A stretch of 64,000 bases of DNA from Amphichorda felina (GCA_016490725.1 JAEMHR010000124.1:1-64000); one strand, 5' to 3'. Counted from the stretch's first letter, positions 42,801 through 55,600 are shown. Made by a program: numbers and translations. Notes: a model not told the origin generated them from the sequence alone.

Positions 42801-44386
42801 AGGGTGAGATTGAAGCGGTCCTGGATCTTGAGCGTAAATTGGCGCTTCATGAGGGCCCAGACCTGCAGGTGGAAGCCAACCTGGTAGACAGAGCGGTTGG
42901 ACGACCCACGCTTACTCTCCTTAACGGCAACCTGAAAGTCGTCGTGCTTCGCCTGCTGCTCGTCGAGTGCAGCCTTGTACTCTTCCATCTCCGACTCAAG
43001 CGACTTTTGGTACTTGGACTTCTGGAAAGCCTCGAGAAGGGTATCGGGGCTTTTGGGAGCGTTGTCCTCGGAGTACCCAGGGGCGTACTGGCGCTCCCAC
43101 TCGTCAGTGCAACCAGTCACATAGTCAGGGGTCGTCTGTCGAGGGCGAGGAGCAAACCCGAGTCCCTCAAAGTAGCTGCGAGCCTCCTTGGCGGGGCCAA
43201 AATAGACCTGGCGGCCCTCGTCAATGACCATGACCTTGTCAAAGAGGTTGTAGATGTTCTCGGAGGCCTGGTACAGGGAGACAAAGGTGGTTGTCTTGTA
43301 CAGATTGGTCTGCACGCGGAGAGATTTAATGAAGTCGAGGGCGGTACTGGAGTCGAGGCCACGGGTACTGTTGTCCCAGGAGAGAATGCAAGCCTTGGTA
43401 ATCATCATTTCGGCAATGGACACTCGCTTGCGCTCACCACCAGACACACCTCGAACAAAGTGGTTACCGACGACCGTCTTGCGGGTATGCTCGATGTTGA
43501 ACATCTTGAGAAGCGTATTGATGACGTGCTCCTTGAACTCGGCCTTGGACATGTTACCGGGTCGCTTGGCGGGCATCTTGGTGTCGAGGGCAAAACCGAG
43601 TGTCTGCTCAACGGTCAGGGTCGGGTGGTGAAGGTCGTCCTCAGCGTTGTACACGGCCTCGCCGCGGTAGCGGTCGAACTCCTTCGAGGTCCAGGGCCCG
43701 TAGAGAACATCTCCCGTGACACTGGTGTAGCCGTAGCGCTGGTTGGCAATGGCCTTGAGAAAGGTGGTGCAGCCGGAGCCGGGCTTGCCCAGGACGAGGA
43801 CCATCTCGCCAGGCTTGCAGACACCCTGGAACCCGTGAAGCAGTGTAGTCTCAACAGGTTTCCTGCCCAGGCCCAGCAGCTTCATGACGGGAGTGATGAC
43901 GTCGAAAAAGTTGATGAAGGCGTCGGGGAAGGTGTCGACATAGTTGGCCTTCCCACCAACGCCCTTGACGACGAGGTTGTCCCAGTAGGCGCCAATATGC
44001 TTGGAGCGGATACCTGCCTCATTGTAGGCATGGAGGTCACCACGGAGGGCGGCTTCGAGGTCGAATACAGATTCACCATCCAGGGTGGAGTGGCCTGAAT
44101 TGTTCTTCTCCGCATCGAGGACGGGGGCGTTGCCATGGCTCTTGCGACTGGCGCGCGAGACACCAGTGAACTCGCGCTGTAGCTCCTGGAACTCAGCCTC
44201 AGCCTGCTCGACAGAGATACCGGATTGCCGGCGTGTTAGGTCTTTGGAGTTGCGCCCCTCTCCATCCTTGACCTTGAGGTTCTCTGCGTCGTCGGCGGTG
44301 GATAGGGAGTCTTGATAGCCGGTATCGGGGAACGTCTCGATTTCGTCGGGCCGGCGCCCAGCAACCACCTTTTTCTCGTCTGCCAT
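39886..44386 (-). CDS. PDR-type (ABCG) full-size ABC transporter
   Basis: Two exons: 39981-44386 plus base 39980, and 39886-39915; 1478 aa. A 64-bp terminal intron (GTGAGT...GCTAAC...CACAG) is inferred because reading through it gives an atypical tail, while splicing gives LIILFMASRFVNYNKR. The layout is the reverse (NBD-TMD)x2 of fungal drug-efflux pumps. NBD1 has the asymmetric PDR motifs GKPGSGCTTFLKAI (Cys for Lys, 200-210), VSGGERKRVSIAE and LSWDNSTRGLDSS. NBD2 has canonical GASGAGKTTLLDVL (about 886) and LLLFLDEPTSGLDS, with the deviant LTVEQRKRVTIG signature. Each half carries about six membrane helices, and a Cys-containing extracellular loop precedes the last helix. Probable plasma-membrane exporter of hydrophobic drugs or metabolites. 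Substrate not predictable. Confidence 0.95.
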
Positions 44387-47300
44387 CGATGTACTAGTAG
44401 GGAGCGGCCGCCCTCTTTTTCTTTTTTTCTACCCGGGGGGTTTCAAATGCTCCCAGCCACTGTAACTCTGTATCAATTTTGGTCCTGAACCTCCCCCATC
44501 TGTCCGCCTCCAACGGTGGGACGTGTTTGATGATAGAGGTTGGGGCCAGTCGGGTTCCGGTGAAGAGGTTAAGGGAAATGTTTACAAGAGTCAGGCTTGT
44601 ACAAGAGCAGGCGCAGAACCTGGCGGAGGAGCGACAGAAGAGGGGGGGGGGAGAAAGCAACCGGAGGAAAGAGAAACCCAGGGACAAACTAGCAGTTGGA
44701 GAAGTTGGAGGAGAGGAAGGTTTTATGTATTCACGGAAGGAAGTTGGGACTTGGTAGGGATGGGCAGCTCGACCAGGACACAAACCCGGAAGGGGCCATC
44801 CAATGCTTGCAAGTTACAGCTTGGCATTGAACCTGGAACCTGTCACCTACTAGGTACCTAGTAGGTTGCCCCCAGCTGGTTGGGAGGCAACTTTAGTGGC
44901 GTCTTTGTTCTTTCAGGCTGCACTGGCGTGGGGACGCCGGGGACGTTATCAATGTGACAAACAATGATCCATTCATCATTTCCCAACTTCACGAAATTTC
45001 AAGCGCGGCAAAGGCCTGAATGCACCAGAAAAAAGCACATGGGCCCCCTTGGCCGCTTGCCAAGACCGCAGGGTCTCCTATCATCGTGGTTAGGCACCTC
45101 ACGGCTCTGGTGGGAAACGACCAGCAAACAAAAGCGTGCAAACATGGAGCGAAGCAGTACGAGTACGTACAGAGTACGGATAATACTCTGTACGGATGAT
45201 AGCATTACCAATCACCCGGTCGATGACCCGCCTTGGATCTTGGCGCTAAAATCTGCGGCGCAGCCTCTCGCAAATTGTACGAGTATTACTCCTCCATCCT
45301 CGATTCCTGACCCTCGGCCGCTCCAACAAGGCTCAAGCTCTTCTGCCCATGCCACCCCACTCGCTCCGCTCCAGATCCCGGTCCATCTTGTCGCATCTCG
45401 CATCAGATTGACCAGATTTGTATCCATACATGGGCCACAACATACTTACATAGCAAAACATCGACCCCAGTCGACTGCTTGACCCCCAGAAGATTGCTAC
45501 AGCATCACAATGGCTCATAGTGATAAAAACTGCCACCAAAGGGTCAATGCAGTAGGCCGTAATGACGAACAGATCCCCAGTCGAGAAGGACGTAATTATG
45601 TAGGACGACGCATGTAGTAGTACTCCGTGCTACTAGTATCAGGAATGGCGGTCTGGTGTTGACTGTTGAGCACTCATGTAAGAGATCTGCCACATGGTTG
45701 AGATGGTTCACATCTTCAGCTCAGTGGTTGACGGCTGGCGTGGGGCTTCAAATTTCGTTGGCTCAAAGGCTAGCCAAAGCCGCAAGCTTAACGGGTTTCC
45801 TCTCTTGGTCACCGAAAAGTGATCTCCAGTGTTGTGGTGGGACCGGCGGTGCTTCCCTTTCTGAGAATCTGAGTCACCCCGGCCGGTGCACCCTTCATCT
45901 GGGTGCGTATTGTTATTACGAATTCCCGTATTATCAATATTAAGATCGTTTCGTACTCCCGTCTTATTCGCCATCGCACCACACCGGCGCCCGATAGAAA
46001 GTCGGGTGGAGCACCATGGAACTGTGAACAAGGGCGTCTTGGCGGCCTTCAGGTTGTTAACCATCGCTCACCAGTCACCACCGCATCAGGCACATGAAAA
46101 CACAGCTATAGACTATACGGAGTATACCCCGCGCACACGGAAATAAACCCCAAGTGTTAGTCTTGAGACTAATGCATCGTCCACGCATAATATGCAGACA
46201 CCCAATGGGCAAATATTGCTCATACCATTACGTCCGACAACGTACATTGTACATGTAATATCACGCCTCCTATGGCCACTACTATTATCATGTGTGCAAT
46301 AACATGAGCCCAGGATCTGCAAGGGAAAAAAAACGACAAGCCGGGTACGCCATCCTCCCGCACGCCGGGGCCACTGTGAAACATGGACTAACATGGACTA
46401 ACGTGGACCCGCGCACCACCGCGCACCACCGGCTCCCTCCCGAGACCCACTGTCCAATCACAATCGCGGCCCTGCCTAGCTCGTTAGGATAAACTGCGGG
46501 TAAACTTCGGTGGCCGTTGCTTTCCTTGCTTTGGTTTTTTTTTTTTGGCCCCACCACCCTCTGCCTGCCCAGGAACTCACATTGACTCATGTTGACCCAT
46601 CCAATCTTCAAATCTTGAAGCTGCAGTGCTCACTCCTGCGCGTCACTCCACAAAAGGTCCGCTCAAGCCGCCGTCGAACGGCCACGGGAGTCGGCCGACC
46701 TCTGCCAATGCGGTCTCCACAATACCGGTTCGCGAACCGCGCTCCACCACCATTCTGGATCCGAGCCCGGGGCGGTTTGGGCACGGATGGAAACCAAGAT
46801 GCTCCGTTTGCAAAGAGACCTTAGCCACTGCATTTGCAAAGTACCTACCAGTATATGATTCATCCACGTACAGCTAATACTCTCTGTACGAGTATTACAC
46901 TGTTTGTCCGTCTGCATATCTCGTACAATAACCTGCGCGAGTCTTGAGCCCCGGGCGGAAAGCTGCGTTGGTCCCCAAGACCTTATTCAGGAGTCATAAT
47001 GATTGGGCACATCTCCTGCTTCTCCGACGAGCCATCAGAGCACAGTAGCGACTCGGTGAGGGAACATGAAGTTGGGCTCGTTTGTAAGCTCTAATCAATA
47101 ATACGTGGGTGAAAATCTGCTCTGCGATCTGACCCAGAGAATCTCGATCGACGGCTGGGTCAACCACCTCGCGAATCTAAGCAGCCTGGCTGCCCGGCCG
47201 GTACACTTGGATCAATCACAATACGATGCAATATCCAAGGACAAGGAACTTTTTTTTGCCGTTGAAGATTCCGGATACGATCCCGTTGGATCAGGTTTGC

Positions 47301-48777
47301 AACCAAATACCATGACGTACATTCCAGCATAGGACATGCATACATAGTACATATTCCCAACAAGCCATGCATCAGCCGTGTCTGCAATTGGCAAGTTTAT
47401 TCCGATACACATATCAGTATCCCAATAGGACTTGTTTTAACCTCAGCATCTTCTGTCTCTCCACCATCGGCTACGTTCCCCCGCCCGTCCTGTGCTTCAT
47501 CCGACAGGGCGCAGACATGGTCTCCCGTACCCCGAGCTCCATCTTTTATAGGCTTAACAGAGAGTGTCGCGACAATTCGCAGCCCGTGACTACATGCATA
47601 GTACGCCCAGTATTGGGCGAATGCCCTCCTGGACGCCATCACCCTGAGACGTCTGGGACGCTGTCTCTGGATACGTCCCGCCCGTCTTTCTCTCGGTCAA
47701 GTCCGTCTCTGTCTTGAAGGGAGGACCCTTGTTAAATGAGTCCGTTGAGAAGACAGCGATGCCAGAGGACGAGAAATAGCAAAGATGTGGAACAGCTGCA
47801 GGAATCATAAAATCACCACCTCGAAGTTAATTTATCTATATTCCCAGGACAAGGCAACCACATATCCCATGACCTAGTTGCCTTGCAGCAAGCCACCTGG
47901 AGCTGAGCCGGGCTAACATACTCTCCAACCAATGAAGACGGTCCCAGTTCTCAGCTAACCCAGGGGATCCAGACATCGGGGAAGCGGTAAGATGCTATTC
48001 TTTGGTTATGGATCGGGGGGGGCGCGGAAGAGTGTTTGGTTTGTCACAGTCCAAAGTGTCAGCATGATAATGGGCTCATCGCTCGTAATCAATTCCACTA
48101 ACGCTACCATCTGGGTAAAACTCGAAGAATCAAGTCCAGTTATGTGCTCAGTCAATATAATATCCAATCTAATGACTCAACAAATGAGCCTGGTGATCGT
48201 GGTAACGCTTTGATGATTTCAGGAGTTGATAGACAGAAGCTCCCACAGTATGAAGCACAAGTTTAAGTGGTCGAGCTTTCCGTAAGTGCACTTTTAAGAG
48301 GCCCATTACTGGATATGAAGACTCAGCCGAGGCGCCCCATTTCCTACGTCCAGTGTTGGGAGATCTCGTTAGAGCTGGAGGGGTTGGGATTGGTGTCGCC
48401 ATCTGGCTATTGAAAGCAACCCCATTATTAATTAACCGTGGCATCCCCTATTGCTGAAGGATGCAAAGGTCCCTGGAGATCGGCTCCATGGTAGTTGCTC
48501 AAGAGTTTCTCGTGATGCGTCGTCGCCAAGGATGGCTCCCAGGCGGCGCTCGTCGTCGTCATCGTAGGGTTGAAGCAAGCCTGAGCCTGAGCGGGTAGAT
48601 TTAGAAGCGAAGGGCTCGCAATGCGAGCCATGCAAAGCGGCCTTGCCCGTCTAGGAATACTCCCAATAATCCCCCTAGTGCTATTCAAGCTGTCTCGGGT
48701 GCGCACGAGTCCACGCCCAATGACGCTCTTGCCCATGCAAGGCATACCCATTTGTGCAGAGAAAATCTTCCGTCACA
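44387..48777. other. gene-sparse region
   Basis: About 4.4 kb without a gene I can support. The first part is the promoter and leader of the ABC transporter. GTACGAGTA-type motifs lie at 45157-45170, 45277-45285 and 46886-46894, and TACGGAGTA at 46116-46124. A 12-bp palindrome GGTTCGCGAACC lies near 46728. Short open frames (for example 47105-47332 and 47992-48213) lack recognisable homology or clear starts. Confidence 0.45.
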
Positions 48778-49956
48778 TCATGATTTCTCAAACAAGTAGA
48801 GCTCGACGTGTTGTGGTTCCGCACCCATTACCGGCAACGGGATTGTCTGCTCCTCGAGCTTCACCCACTGGTGTTTGGCCAGCAGGTCGAACACTTCCGT
48901 CTCCGACGAGTGGCGGGGCTTAGTAGCCAAGAAAACTTTGGTCGCCGACCGGCCTCCTCCCGTATGTGCCATGTTGGCGGAATGCAAAGCAGAGAGTGTC
49001 TCCACCAGGGCAGGCAGCACATCAACGTTGTAGGTGCAGTCGCTAAACATGATGAGATCCCACACACGTGAGGCGACTGTCGGTCCGAATCGTGCCTGTC
49101 TACCGTCCTCCCAATCGAGATTCTCGTAAAGTAGCTGAACGCCATCAAGGCCAGAAACGCGGTCAATGTTTGACCGGACCTGCTCCTCGGCGTCTTCTAG
49201 ATCGGTCATCAAGACGGTGCGTTCCGGGGATGTATCAGGCCGCATAGCCGAGGCCACCACGGCGGCCCCTAGACCTAGAACGCCGACGCCACAGCCCAAC
49301 TCGAGAACATTCACAGGCTGGTCTCTGGACAAAATGCCCTTCACAGCCTGCATCCACGGGCCCTGACTCGCTGCGGGGACCGGTTGCTGGATGGTGCCAG
49401 CGAGACCACACACAGTGACCACCCCGCCATCCCATACGTGACGCGCAAGACTCTTGGGCTCGCCGACGTCTTCGGCAATATCCAGGCAACTCAGGGAGTC
49501 CTTCACTTGGCCGCACTGAATCTTTCTGGTTGAAACTTGGCGATCTTCGTCATCCTGCCGGTTCAAGCTTATCCAAATGGGCATTATCAAACCATCCTCA
49601 TCGCCTGTCTGGGCAATCTTTCGAGCCGTGTCGGCTGAGTGATCCTGGCCCGCACTAATGCAGATCTGCACTTCGTGACCAGCAGCCAGAGCCTTGGACA
49701 CAACCGCGGGGGCTCTGAATACGGGCTTGAGGACTCGCTGACCTGATTTCCAAACAACTTGGCCCTTCCCAGACAACGGCACGGACAGTGATCGGGAGGC
49801 ATTGCCAATATGAGCCGTGACACTCAACTCCACTGGTTCGTCCGGGAAAAGAAGAGAGTCTCCAAGATCTGTCGATATGATGAATAGAAGCTCGATCTGG
49901 TGGCTTTTGCCGGCCAAAGTCACCTTAGGCGGTCGCAAGAAGCGTATGTAGTGCAT
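48778..49956 (-). CDS. METTL21/EFM-type protein methyltransferase
   Basis: Single exon, 392 aa. Class I SAM-dependent methyltransferase fold: motif I VNVLELGCGVGVLGLGAA (215-232), acidic post-I strand VLMTDLEDAEEQVRSNI (248-264), and motif DLIMFSDCTYNVDVLPALVE (300-319). The D-x-x-Y/W-type catalytic loop and the SDC(T/V)YN pattern are typical of the METTL21 (methyltransferase family 16) group, whose members methylate lysines on chaperones and translation factors. The N-terminal ~170 residues are a poorly conserved extension with a beta-rich look. It has a divergent promoter with the deaminase gene. The target protein is unknown. Confidence 0.88.
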   Translation of the reverse strand: MHYIRFLRPPKVTLAGKSHQIELLFIISTDLGDSLLFPDEPVELSVTAHIGNASRSLSVPLSGKGQVVWKSGQRVLKPVFRAPAVVSKALAAGHEVQICISAGQDHSADTARKIAQTGDEDGLIMPIWISLNRQDDEDRQVSTRKIQCGQVKDSLSCLDIAEDVGEPKSLARHVWDGGVVTVCGLAGTIQQPVPAASQGPWMQAVKGILSRDQPVNVLELGCGVGVLGLGAAVVASAMRPDTSPERTVLMTDLEDAEEQVRSNIDRVSGLDGVQLLYENLDWEDGRQARFGPTVASRVWDLIMFSDCTYNVDVLPALVETLSALHSANMAHTGGGRSATKVFLATKPRHSSETEVFDLLAKHQWVKLEEQTIPLPVMGAEPQHVELYLFEKS

Positions 49957-50564
49957 GGTGGGTGGGTGGTGTTGAGACGCCGATGAGGGTAGTAGTTTGC
50001 GGATTCAGGACCACTTCGTTCCCTTGCCAAATGACATAAAAAACGAGATCCAAACAATCTAGAGAACTTAGATTTGATTGCAACAGCAGTGAGCTAGGTA
50101 TCTAGGCTGTTAATTGCTGGTTCTGCGGGCATAGAAAGAGGATAGCGATGCTTGAATTTTGATTGTGGAAGTGAATTCTGCTCTTCTCCGCTTAGTCATT
50201 CCGCCAAAAGGGTAGGTGGGTACAAGACGGTGAGGGTGCCTTCCCTCTTCAACTTCCACCCTGACTGAGACTGCCCAGGTGGTCATTTCACATTCCACGA
50301 TGGCATCGCAATCCCATCTGGGCTTCGAAATGGTCCCGCATAGCCTCGACACCTGCCCTGATGCTTGAGGCTTCCGCCGCATGAGGCTCCGGATTCGGAC
50401 CACGATCGGACCGTATCGGGTATCCCCATCGGAGGTCGCCGCGTGCCCACTCTAGCCTTTCTCCGTAGTCGCATGCGTTTTCCAATAGCATCTTATTCAT
50501 GAAATTATCTCGAGGGGCACCTTATTCACCTCATTCAGAATCCTATCTTTCTCATTTTGATACC
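49957..50564. other. divergent promoter region
   Basis: 608 bp between the methyltransferase (-) and deaminase (+) start codons. A 97-codon reverse frame at 50110-50403 has no protein-family features and is not called. Confidence 0.5.
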
Positions 50565-51218
50565 ATGTCTGCTGCCCATTCCAAAGCGCTGCTCCAGGCG
50601 TTCCTCGCAACCGTCGAGGACGCCATTGTCCCCCTCACCCGTGAAGGCGTCTCCTCCGGCTCCAAGGTATTCGGCGCCGCCATCCTCGACCGCCAGACCC
50701 TCAGGCCCCTGACCGTGGCCACCAACAACGAGCGCGCATCGCCCCTGCTCCACGGCGAGATCAACTGCATCCAGAAGTTCTTCACCGTCGACTTCCCCGA
50801 CCCGGAGAAGCGTCCGGACCCGCGGAAGGACTGCATCTTCTTCACAACCCACGAGCCGTGCAGCCTGTGCCTGAGTGGCATCACCTGGTCGGGATTCACC
50901 GAGTTCTACTACCTCTTCACCTACGAAGACAGCCGCGACCTCTTCGCCATCCCCTACGACATTGACATCCTCCGGGAGGTCTTCCGCGTGCCGGGTGAGG
51001 AGACGCCGGAGCAGGTCGCCAAGAGGGACCTCTACAACCGCCAGAACAAGTTCTTCAAGTCCAGGTCTCTTGCCGACCTAGCGGGGGATCTCGATGAGGC
51101 CGATAGGGCGACCTTTGTGGGCGAGATCCAGCGGGTCAAGGGCCTGTACAATGCGCTGAGCGAGACGTACCAGGAGGGAAAGAAGTCTGGTGCACAGAGC
51201 TCCAGCATCTGGAAATAG
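50565..51218 (+). CDS. CMP/dCMP-type deaminase-fold protein
   Basis: Single exon, 217 aa, ATG in context TACCATGTC. Zinc-dependent deaminase motifs are present: H63-G-E65 in LLHGEINCIQKFF and P98-C99-x-x-C102 in THEPCSLCLSGI. The His and two Cys bind zinc, and the Glu shuttles the proton during hydrolytic deamination. The middle residue of HxE is Gly rather than the usual Ala. The N-terminal helix (ALLQAFLATVEDAIVPLTRE) and GSKVFGAAILDR strand fit the fold. A C-terminal helical extension of about 80 residues is not part of the core. The substrate (nucleoside, nucleotide, guanine or other) is not determined. It converges with the kinase gene, with 60 bp between stops. Confidence 0.88.
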   Translation: MSAAHSKALLQAFLATVEDAIVPLTREGVSSGSKVFGAAILDRQTLRPLTVATNNERASPLLHGEINCIQKFFTVDFPDPEKRPDPRKDCIFFTTHEPCSLCLSGITWSGFTEFYYLFTYEDSRDLFAIPYDIDILREVFRVPGEETPEQVAKRDLYNRQNKFFKSRSLADLAGDLDEADRATFVGEIQRVKGLYNALSETYQEGKKSGAQSSSIWK

Positions 51219-51278
51219 ACTATTCTCATAAGGAGTCCGAGCTACTCTAGACCCGTTGGTTTTCTACCTATGGCATGA

Positions 51279-52696
51279 TCACATCTTGAACCATTCGTGA
51301 TCCAGGGCCGCAGCGGCGCTTATCCGCTTCTTGGGGTCATATTTTAGAAGCTTCCCCAGCAGATCCGCAAACACGTCAATCTCCTCCTGTGACATCTCCC
51401 TATGGACCTCCCCGCGTAACTCTGGAGTATACCAGAGACCAGGCGCCAGCTTATCCTTGAGCGACCGGGCGTCGCGAGCGACAGATGGGTGGACTGTGAA
51501 CACTGTACCCTCATCTGGTAGCGGCTCGAACGGTACCACCATCACATTCTCATCTATGTCGTCGTCGCCAAACGCTCTCCTTCGGCCTTCCCAGGTAGTT
51601 GACCACCAAGGTTCCGGTAGCTTGCCCATGGCCTGGACCATCGCATCTAAATAATCATCATCTTCGTCGTCAAATGGGGCAAAAAGCGTCCTCCCCGTAC
51701 GGAGTGCGAAGAGAGTACACCCAAGTGCCCAAAGGTCGGACCCGATATCAACAGTATTGTCCAAAATTAGTTCTGGTGCACGATACGGGCCGGGTGTGCC
51801 GAGGTCCTCCGGTGGGTGCGACACTTCAAACGACTCCCCGAAATCAATAAGGCTTGGCTCGTCATCTAGATGCTCTCGTGGTACATCCAACCACTGAACA
51901 GGGTAGACGAGGTATTGAGGGATACATGGATCATTGTGATGACTACCCTCAGAGGTAGCCTTTGAAACGGGATTGCGCTGAGGGGTGCCTAGGATCTGTA
52001 ACAATTCATCTTCACTCAACGCATCGAGCCCATGGGTATGATGAAGTATATTGCTAGGTGTAATATCTAATGGGTGGCTATTAGAAACATCGTGACATGC
52101 AGACTGCGGAGAGACTACTTGCCGCCGTGACATATTCCATGACTGTGGAGAAAGCTTACAGCTTGAACGACGCTGAAACAAATGGTCCTCAATACTTGGT
52201 CGTAGGCTTCTTGGTCGGATAATGATCCAAATTCTACCTTGGGGCCAAGAACTGGGTAGACAAAGCAGAAATGCTTGCCATTGGGCCCTTCCACAGTGAA
52301 CTGATCCAGCGGCAGGCATATAGCCGAAGCGACCTTGTGGTTCTGAAGCTCTTGGGACGGTGGATGTCTTAACTTCTCGACATGGAGCTCAGGGCAGTCT
52401 TCGGTTGAGGAATCCGCCGCCAGGATCTTCAAAGCAACATACTTGGTCGACACCTTCGCATCAGTATCTCGGCAGAGCCAGACGGTGGCGAAGCCCCCGT
52501 GACCGAGCTTATGGAGGACACGGTAACGTCCGTTTCTACCAAAACAATCGTCTAAGTGGATAGGATAAATACCGCCTGGCTCATAGTAGAGAAGCGGCTC
52601 CAACCTAAATGGCGCAAGTTTTAAACGAAAGCCGACCGCTCTGGGAATATGAAGGGTTGGCGATGTCGAGTCATCTGAGCCTGGCGAGTTTGACAT
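51279..52696 (-). CDS. SRPK-like protein kinase
   Basis: Two exons: 52123-52696 and 51279-52066; 453 aa. The 56-bp intron has a GC donor (GGCG|GCAAGT) and TTAG acceptor. Splicing recreates HGICHGDITPSNIL, the catalytic loop, which neither reading frame contains alone. Kinase features: Gly-rich loop LGHGGFATVWLCRD (64-77), Lys90 in YVALKIL, catalytic Asp192, Asn197, the DFG segment LIDFGESF, and GTPGPYRAPELIL. The split domain with a spacer after the catalytic loop and the R-x-L-G-x-G-x-x-x-T-V-W-L start match SRPK-type kinases, which phosphorylate Arg/Ser-rich splicing factors. Gly replaces Arg in the HRD motif, as in many fungal members of this group. Confidence 0.88.
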
Positions 52697-55600
52697 ATTG
52701 ATGCGGCGGAAACTGAAAGCTTCAGCCTTAGTTTGTAGAAGATTTAACTAAGCTGCGGCTCGCGACCCTGATGAACTATGCGATTTAGGGAGAGCGAGAG
52801 ACAAGATGCTTGAGGCAAAGGACAAAGAGTGTGGGAGGGTGAGGGACAGCCGATTGGCACTAGTAAGCGAGTTGAGCAGCTGGCCCTTTCTCGGTGTCGC
52901 TATCATAAAAATAAACAGAATAGCAGTTAAAAAGGCGCGAGCTACTCTTACTTATTCCAATTAGGAGGCGCGGCGTACAAGACTTGTTGGGTGGTTTCTG
53001 CTCCTTACGAACATGAACAGCTTGCATGATTGGCCATATTAACCCCGACCACAACACCAATAAACACAGCGCTTGTGTCCAGCACTTCCGTAGCCTCGCC
53101 TATATATACCAACGTCTAAATCGCCTCCGCTTCCTTTGCTGACGAACTTTTGAGGTCGATTGGATTTGCGATTCACCCTCAGAGAAAAATCACACGGGGA
53201 GCGCCGCTGCATGCAACAAGATTTGCCAGGATGCAGCCAGGCGAAATGGATGGACTGTTGTTGGAATCCGGTTCGTTGCTATCCTTCTACATCTACACCA
53301 CTTGGCGCTCTAAGTTCTTGAGCTTCTTCTGTTCTCGCCTGATGCAGCAAACAGCGCTAAAACCTTTGGTAGCTAGATCGACCATCGCACAACTCGCAAA
53401 ATGGGACCTCGCGGAACGAAAGCGCTAGTCCCTACAGACCCAAACATTACTGTCTTCGTTGGATACAAGTCTCCGATCAAAGACTATTAAACAGGGCACG
53501 GTCACTTCTACATTACTCACGACGGAGTCCGACTACCTGTCCGTCTGGCCCATGCCAAGGAGCTCCAAATCGTTCAAACTGGAAAAAATCCAGAGATTTG
53601 GGACAAGTCCAACAAACGTATTCGCACCCAAGGGGCTTAGCTCAAGGGGACCCTAGGAGCTATGCTTTAATCCACACCTCATACAGCATTTGTTGCCGCT
53701 TATCAACGACACGGCAGGCAAGGGGTCTCAAAACAACGTACACACAGCCAAAGGTGGTGACCAACGAACGCACTCGATAGTCAGCCAAATAGGTTATTGC
53801 TAAGCACTGTGGGTAGGCTATGAGGCTAACGTTTGCTATGCTGTTATTTGGGGAAGCCTGGCCAGGGGGTGAATAGGGGGAAGTCGATAAGAAGGTTGAC
53901 TCGGTCGTCAATATCTAGGGGAGATGCTCTATAGGGAAACTAAGGCTTGTATAGAAGAGAACAAAGTCCTGTACAATTGCTCGCAAGGGCAGTCATACGA
54001 TAGACCCTGCAGTTGTCTTGTTGCTCGATTCGAAAGGCCTGCTTGTATCAAAGGCAAAAATCCTGACATCACAAAGGCGTACTCCTCATCTAAGGCCTCG
54101 ATGAAGTCAATTACAAAGGTTGGCCATGTGATCTTCCACTTTGATCCCGTGTTTTCTACTCTAGTAGCATGATATGCAGCACTATCTCACCTCGAGAAGT
54201 GCCTAGCTTTGGAGGAGGAGTCAGCAATTTCTGTACACAAGGCGTACCAGCTTGACAATTACAGCATCGGCAACAAACGGCAGACTCAAGGTGTGCCTTT
54301 TGTGAGATAGATAGCCTTCAGGAGCTAATAGGGTGCCAGCCCTTTATGAAAATAGCCCACCATTAGCTATTGAGAGCCTTGTAAAACGGAGGGGGGGAGT
54401 GCGGCTTTTGCAACCCCCAACGGTGACGACGACGGTGACAACCTAGTCCAAGCTACAGAGCAGGCCGGGGATCGCCGGCCGCAACACGTGGGCCGCCGTC
54501 GGGAGCAAGGCACTATTACTAGGCACTGGATGTGAGGCATGCAGGGCCTGCATGGGGCCTCGAGCGGTGGTTGGACGGCGTAGCGCCTGCGACGTGCTGC
54601 AGCCTCTCTCTCCGTCTATTTTTCTCCCCTATGGCCCCGTCCGTCCCTCACACTGGGTTACATTCTGCTCCTTCAATCCGCCCGTTTGTGATGGAAGAGC
54701 GTGAGACAAAGGCGTCGGGCCAAAAAACAAAGGGAGGGCGGTTGGACTGGGCGATTTGCTTCTTGCTTGCCTTGTTGCACCAAAGAAAAGAAAAAGAGGA
54801 GTGAGACACGGCATGCAGCCCAGGCGCTTGGGATGGCGAGTACGGATACTACTCGTACTACTAGATGTGATGGGGGAAGCCCATGAGGGTCTTGCACAGT
54901 TCCCCGGCGCGGAGGGATGGGAAATCCAGATGCATGCGTGCGGGATTCGACCGACATGGAAGACGCCGGGAATAATGCAGCCGACGGGGTTGTAATGGCT
55001 CGGACATCTGGGGGGCCGTAAGCACTCCATGCAGGTCGTTTTGCCGTATCTTATTATGTTACTGTAAAAATCCAATCGTAAGCTGTCGTGTATATCCGGA
55101 CATGGTACTACAGGTAGATAGTAAGCAGGTACGGATATTTGTAGATGATTACGGCGCACGGTGGGGGCTGGGAGCGCGATACGATTACGAAGCCCAGAAT
55201 AGGAACCCCCTTTTCCCGTACATGCTCGAGAACTCTGGCGATGACAGGAGGTAACGCTTCATCCGCAGAACACAGCAAGAAAACCGTGTGCGACAAAACC
55301 ACATGCCGGTTGGTTGGGCCATCGATGACTCCCCGTGGCGGTGGTACAGAACATGAACACAAGATGCCCCCTCCTCTGGTGGTAAGACCAGACGGTAAGA
55401 CCACCCTATTCGCAGCCCACGAGCCAATGCGAGATCCAATCTGTGTAAACGTCCCTTGGCAAGCATGTCTCGGTGTGGCCCGAGTACGGATACTCTGCGA
55501 ATGCTGAGTTTGCGGCCGACCTTTCGGGTTAAGAATTTGAGATGAGAGAGGAGATGACCCCCTAAGCCCCCCCCCTTCTTATGGAATTGGGCCTAGGGAT

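Noticed and set aside
39902..44098. Long plus-strand open frames opposite the ABC transporter
   Set aside because: The reverse strand encodes the complete transporter with all motifs; the plus frames have no family features.
44394..44783. 129-codon reverse frame upstream of the ABC transporter
   Set aside because: It lies in the promoter/leader region and has low-complexity Ser/Pro/Lys content and no recognisable features.
46725..46745. GGTTCGCGAACC as a possible tRNA T-arm
   Set aside because: It is a simple palindrome, and no acceptor, D or anticodon stems can be built around it.
50110..50403. 97-codon reverse frame between the methyltransferase and deaminase genes
   Set aside because: It sits in the shared promoter region with no motif, start context or splice support.
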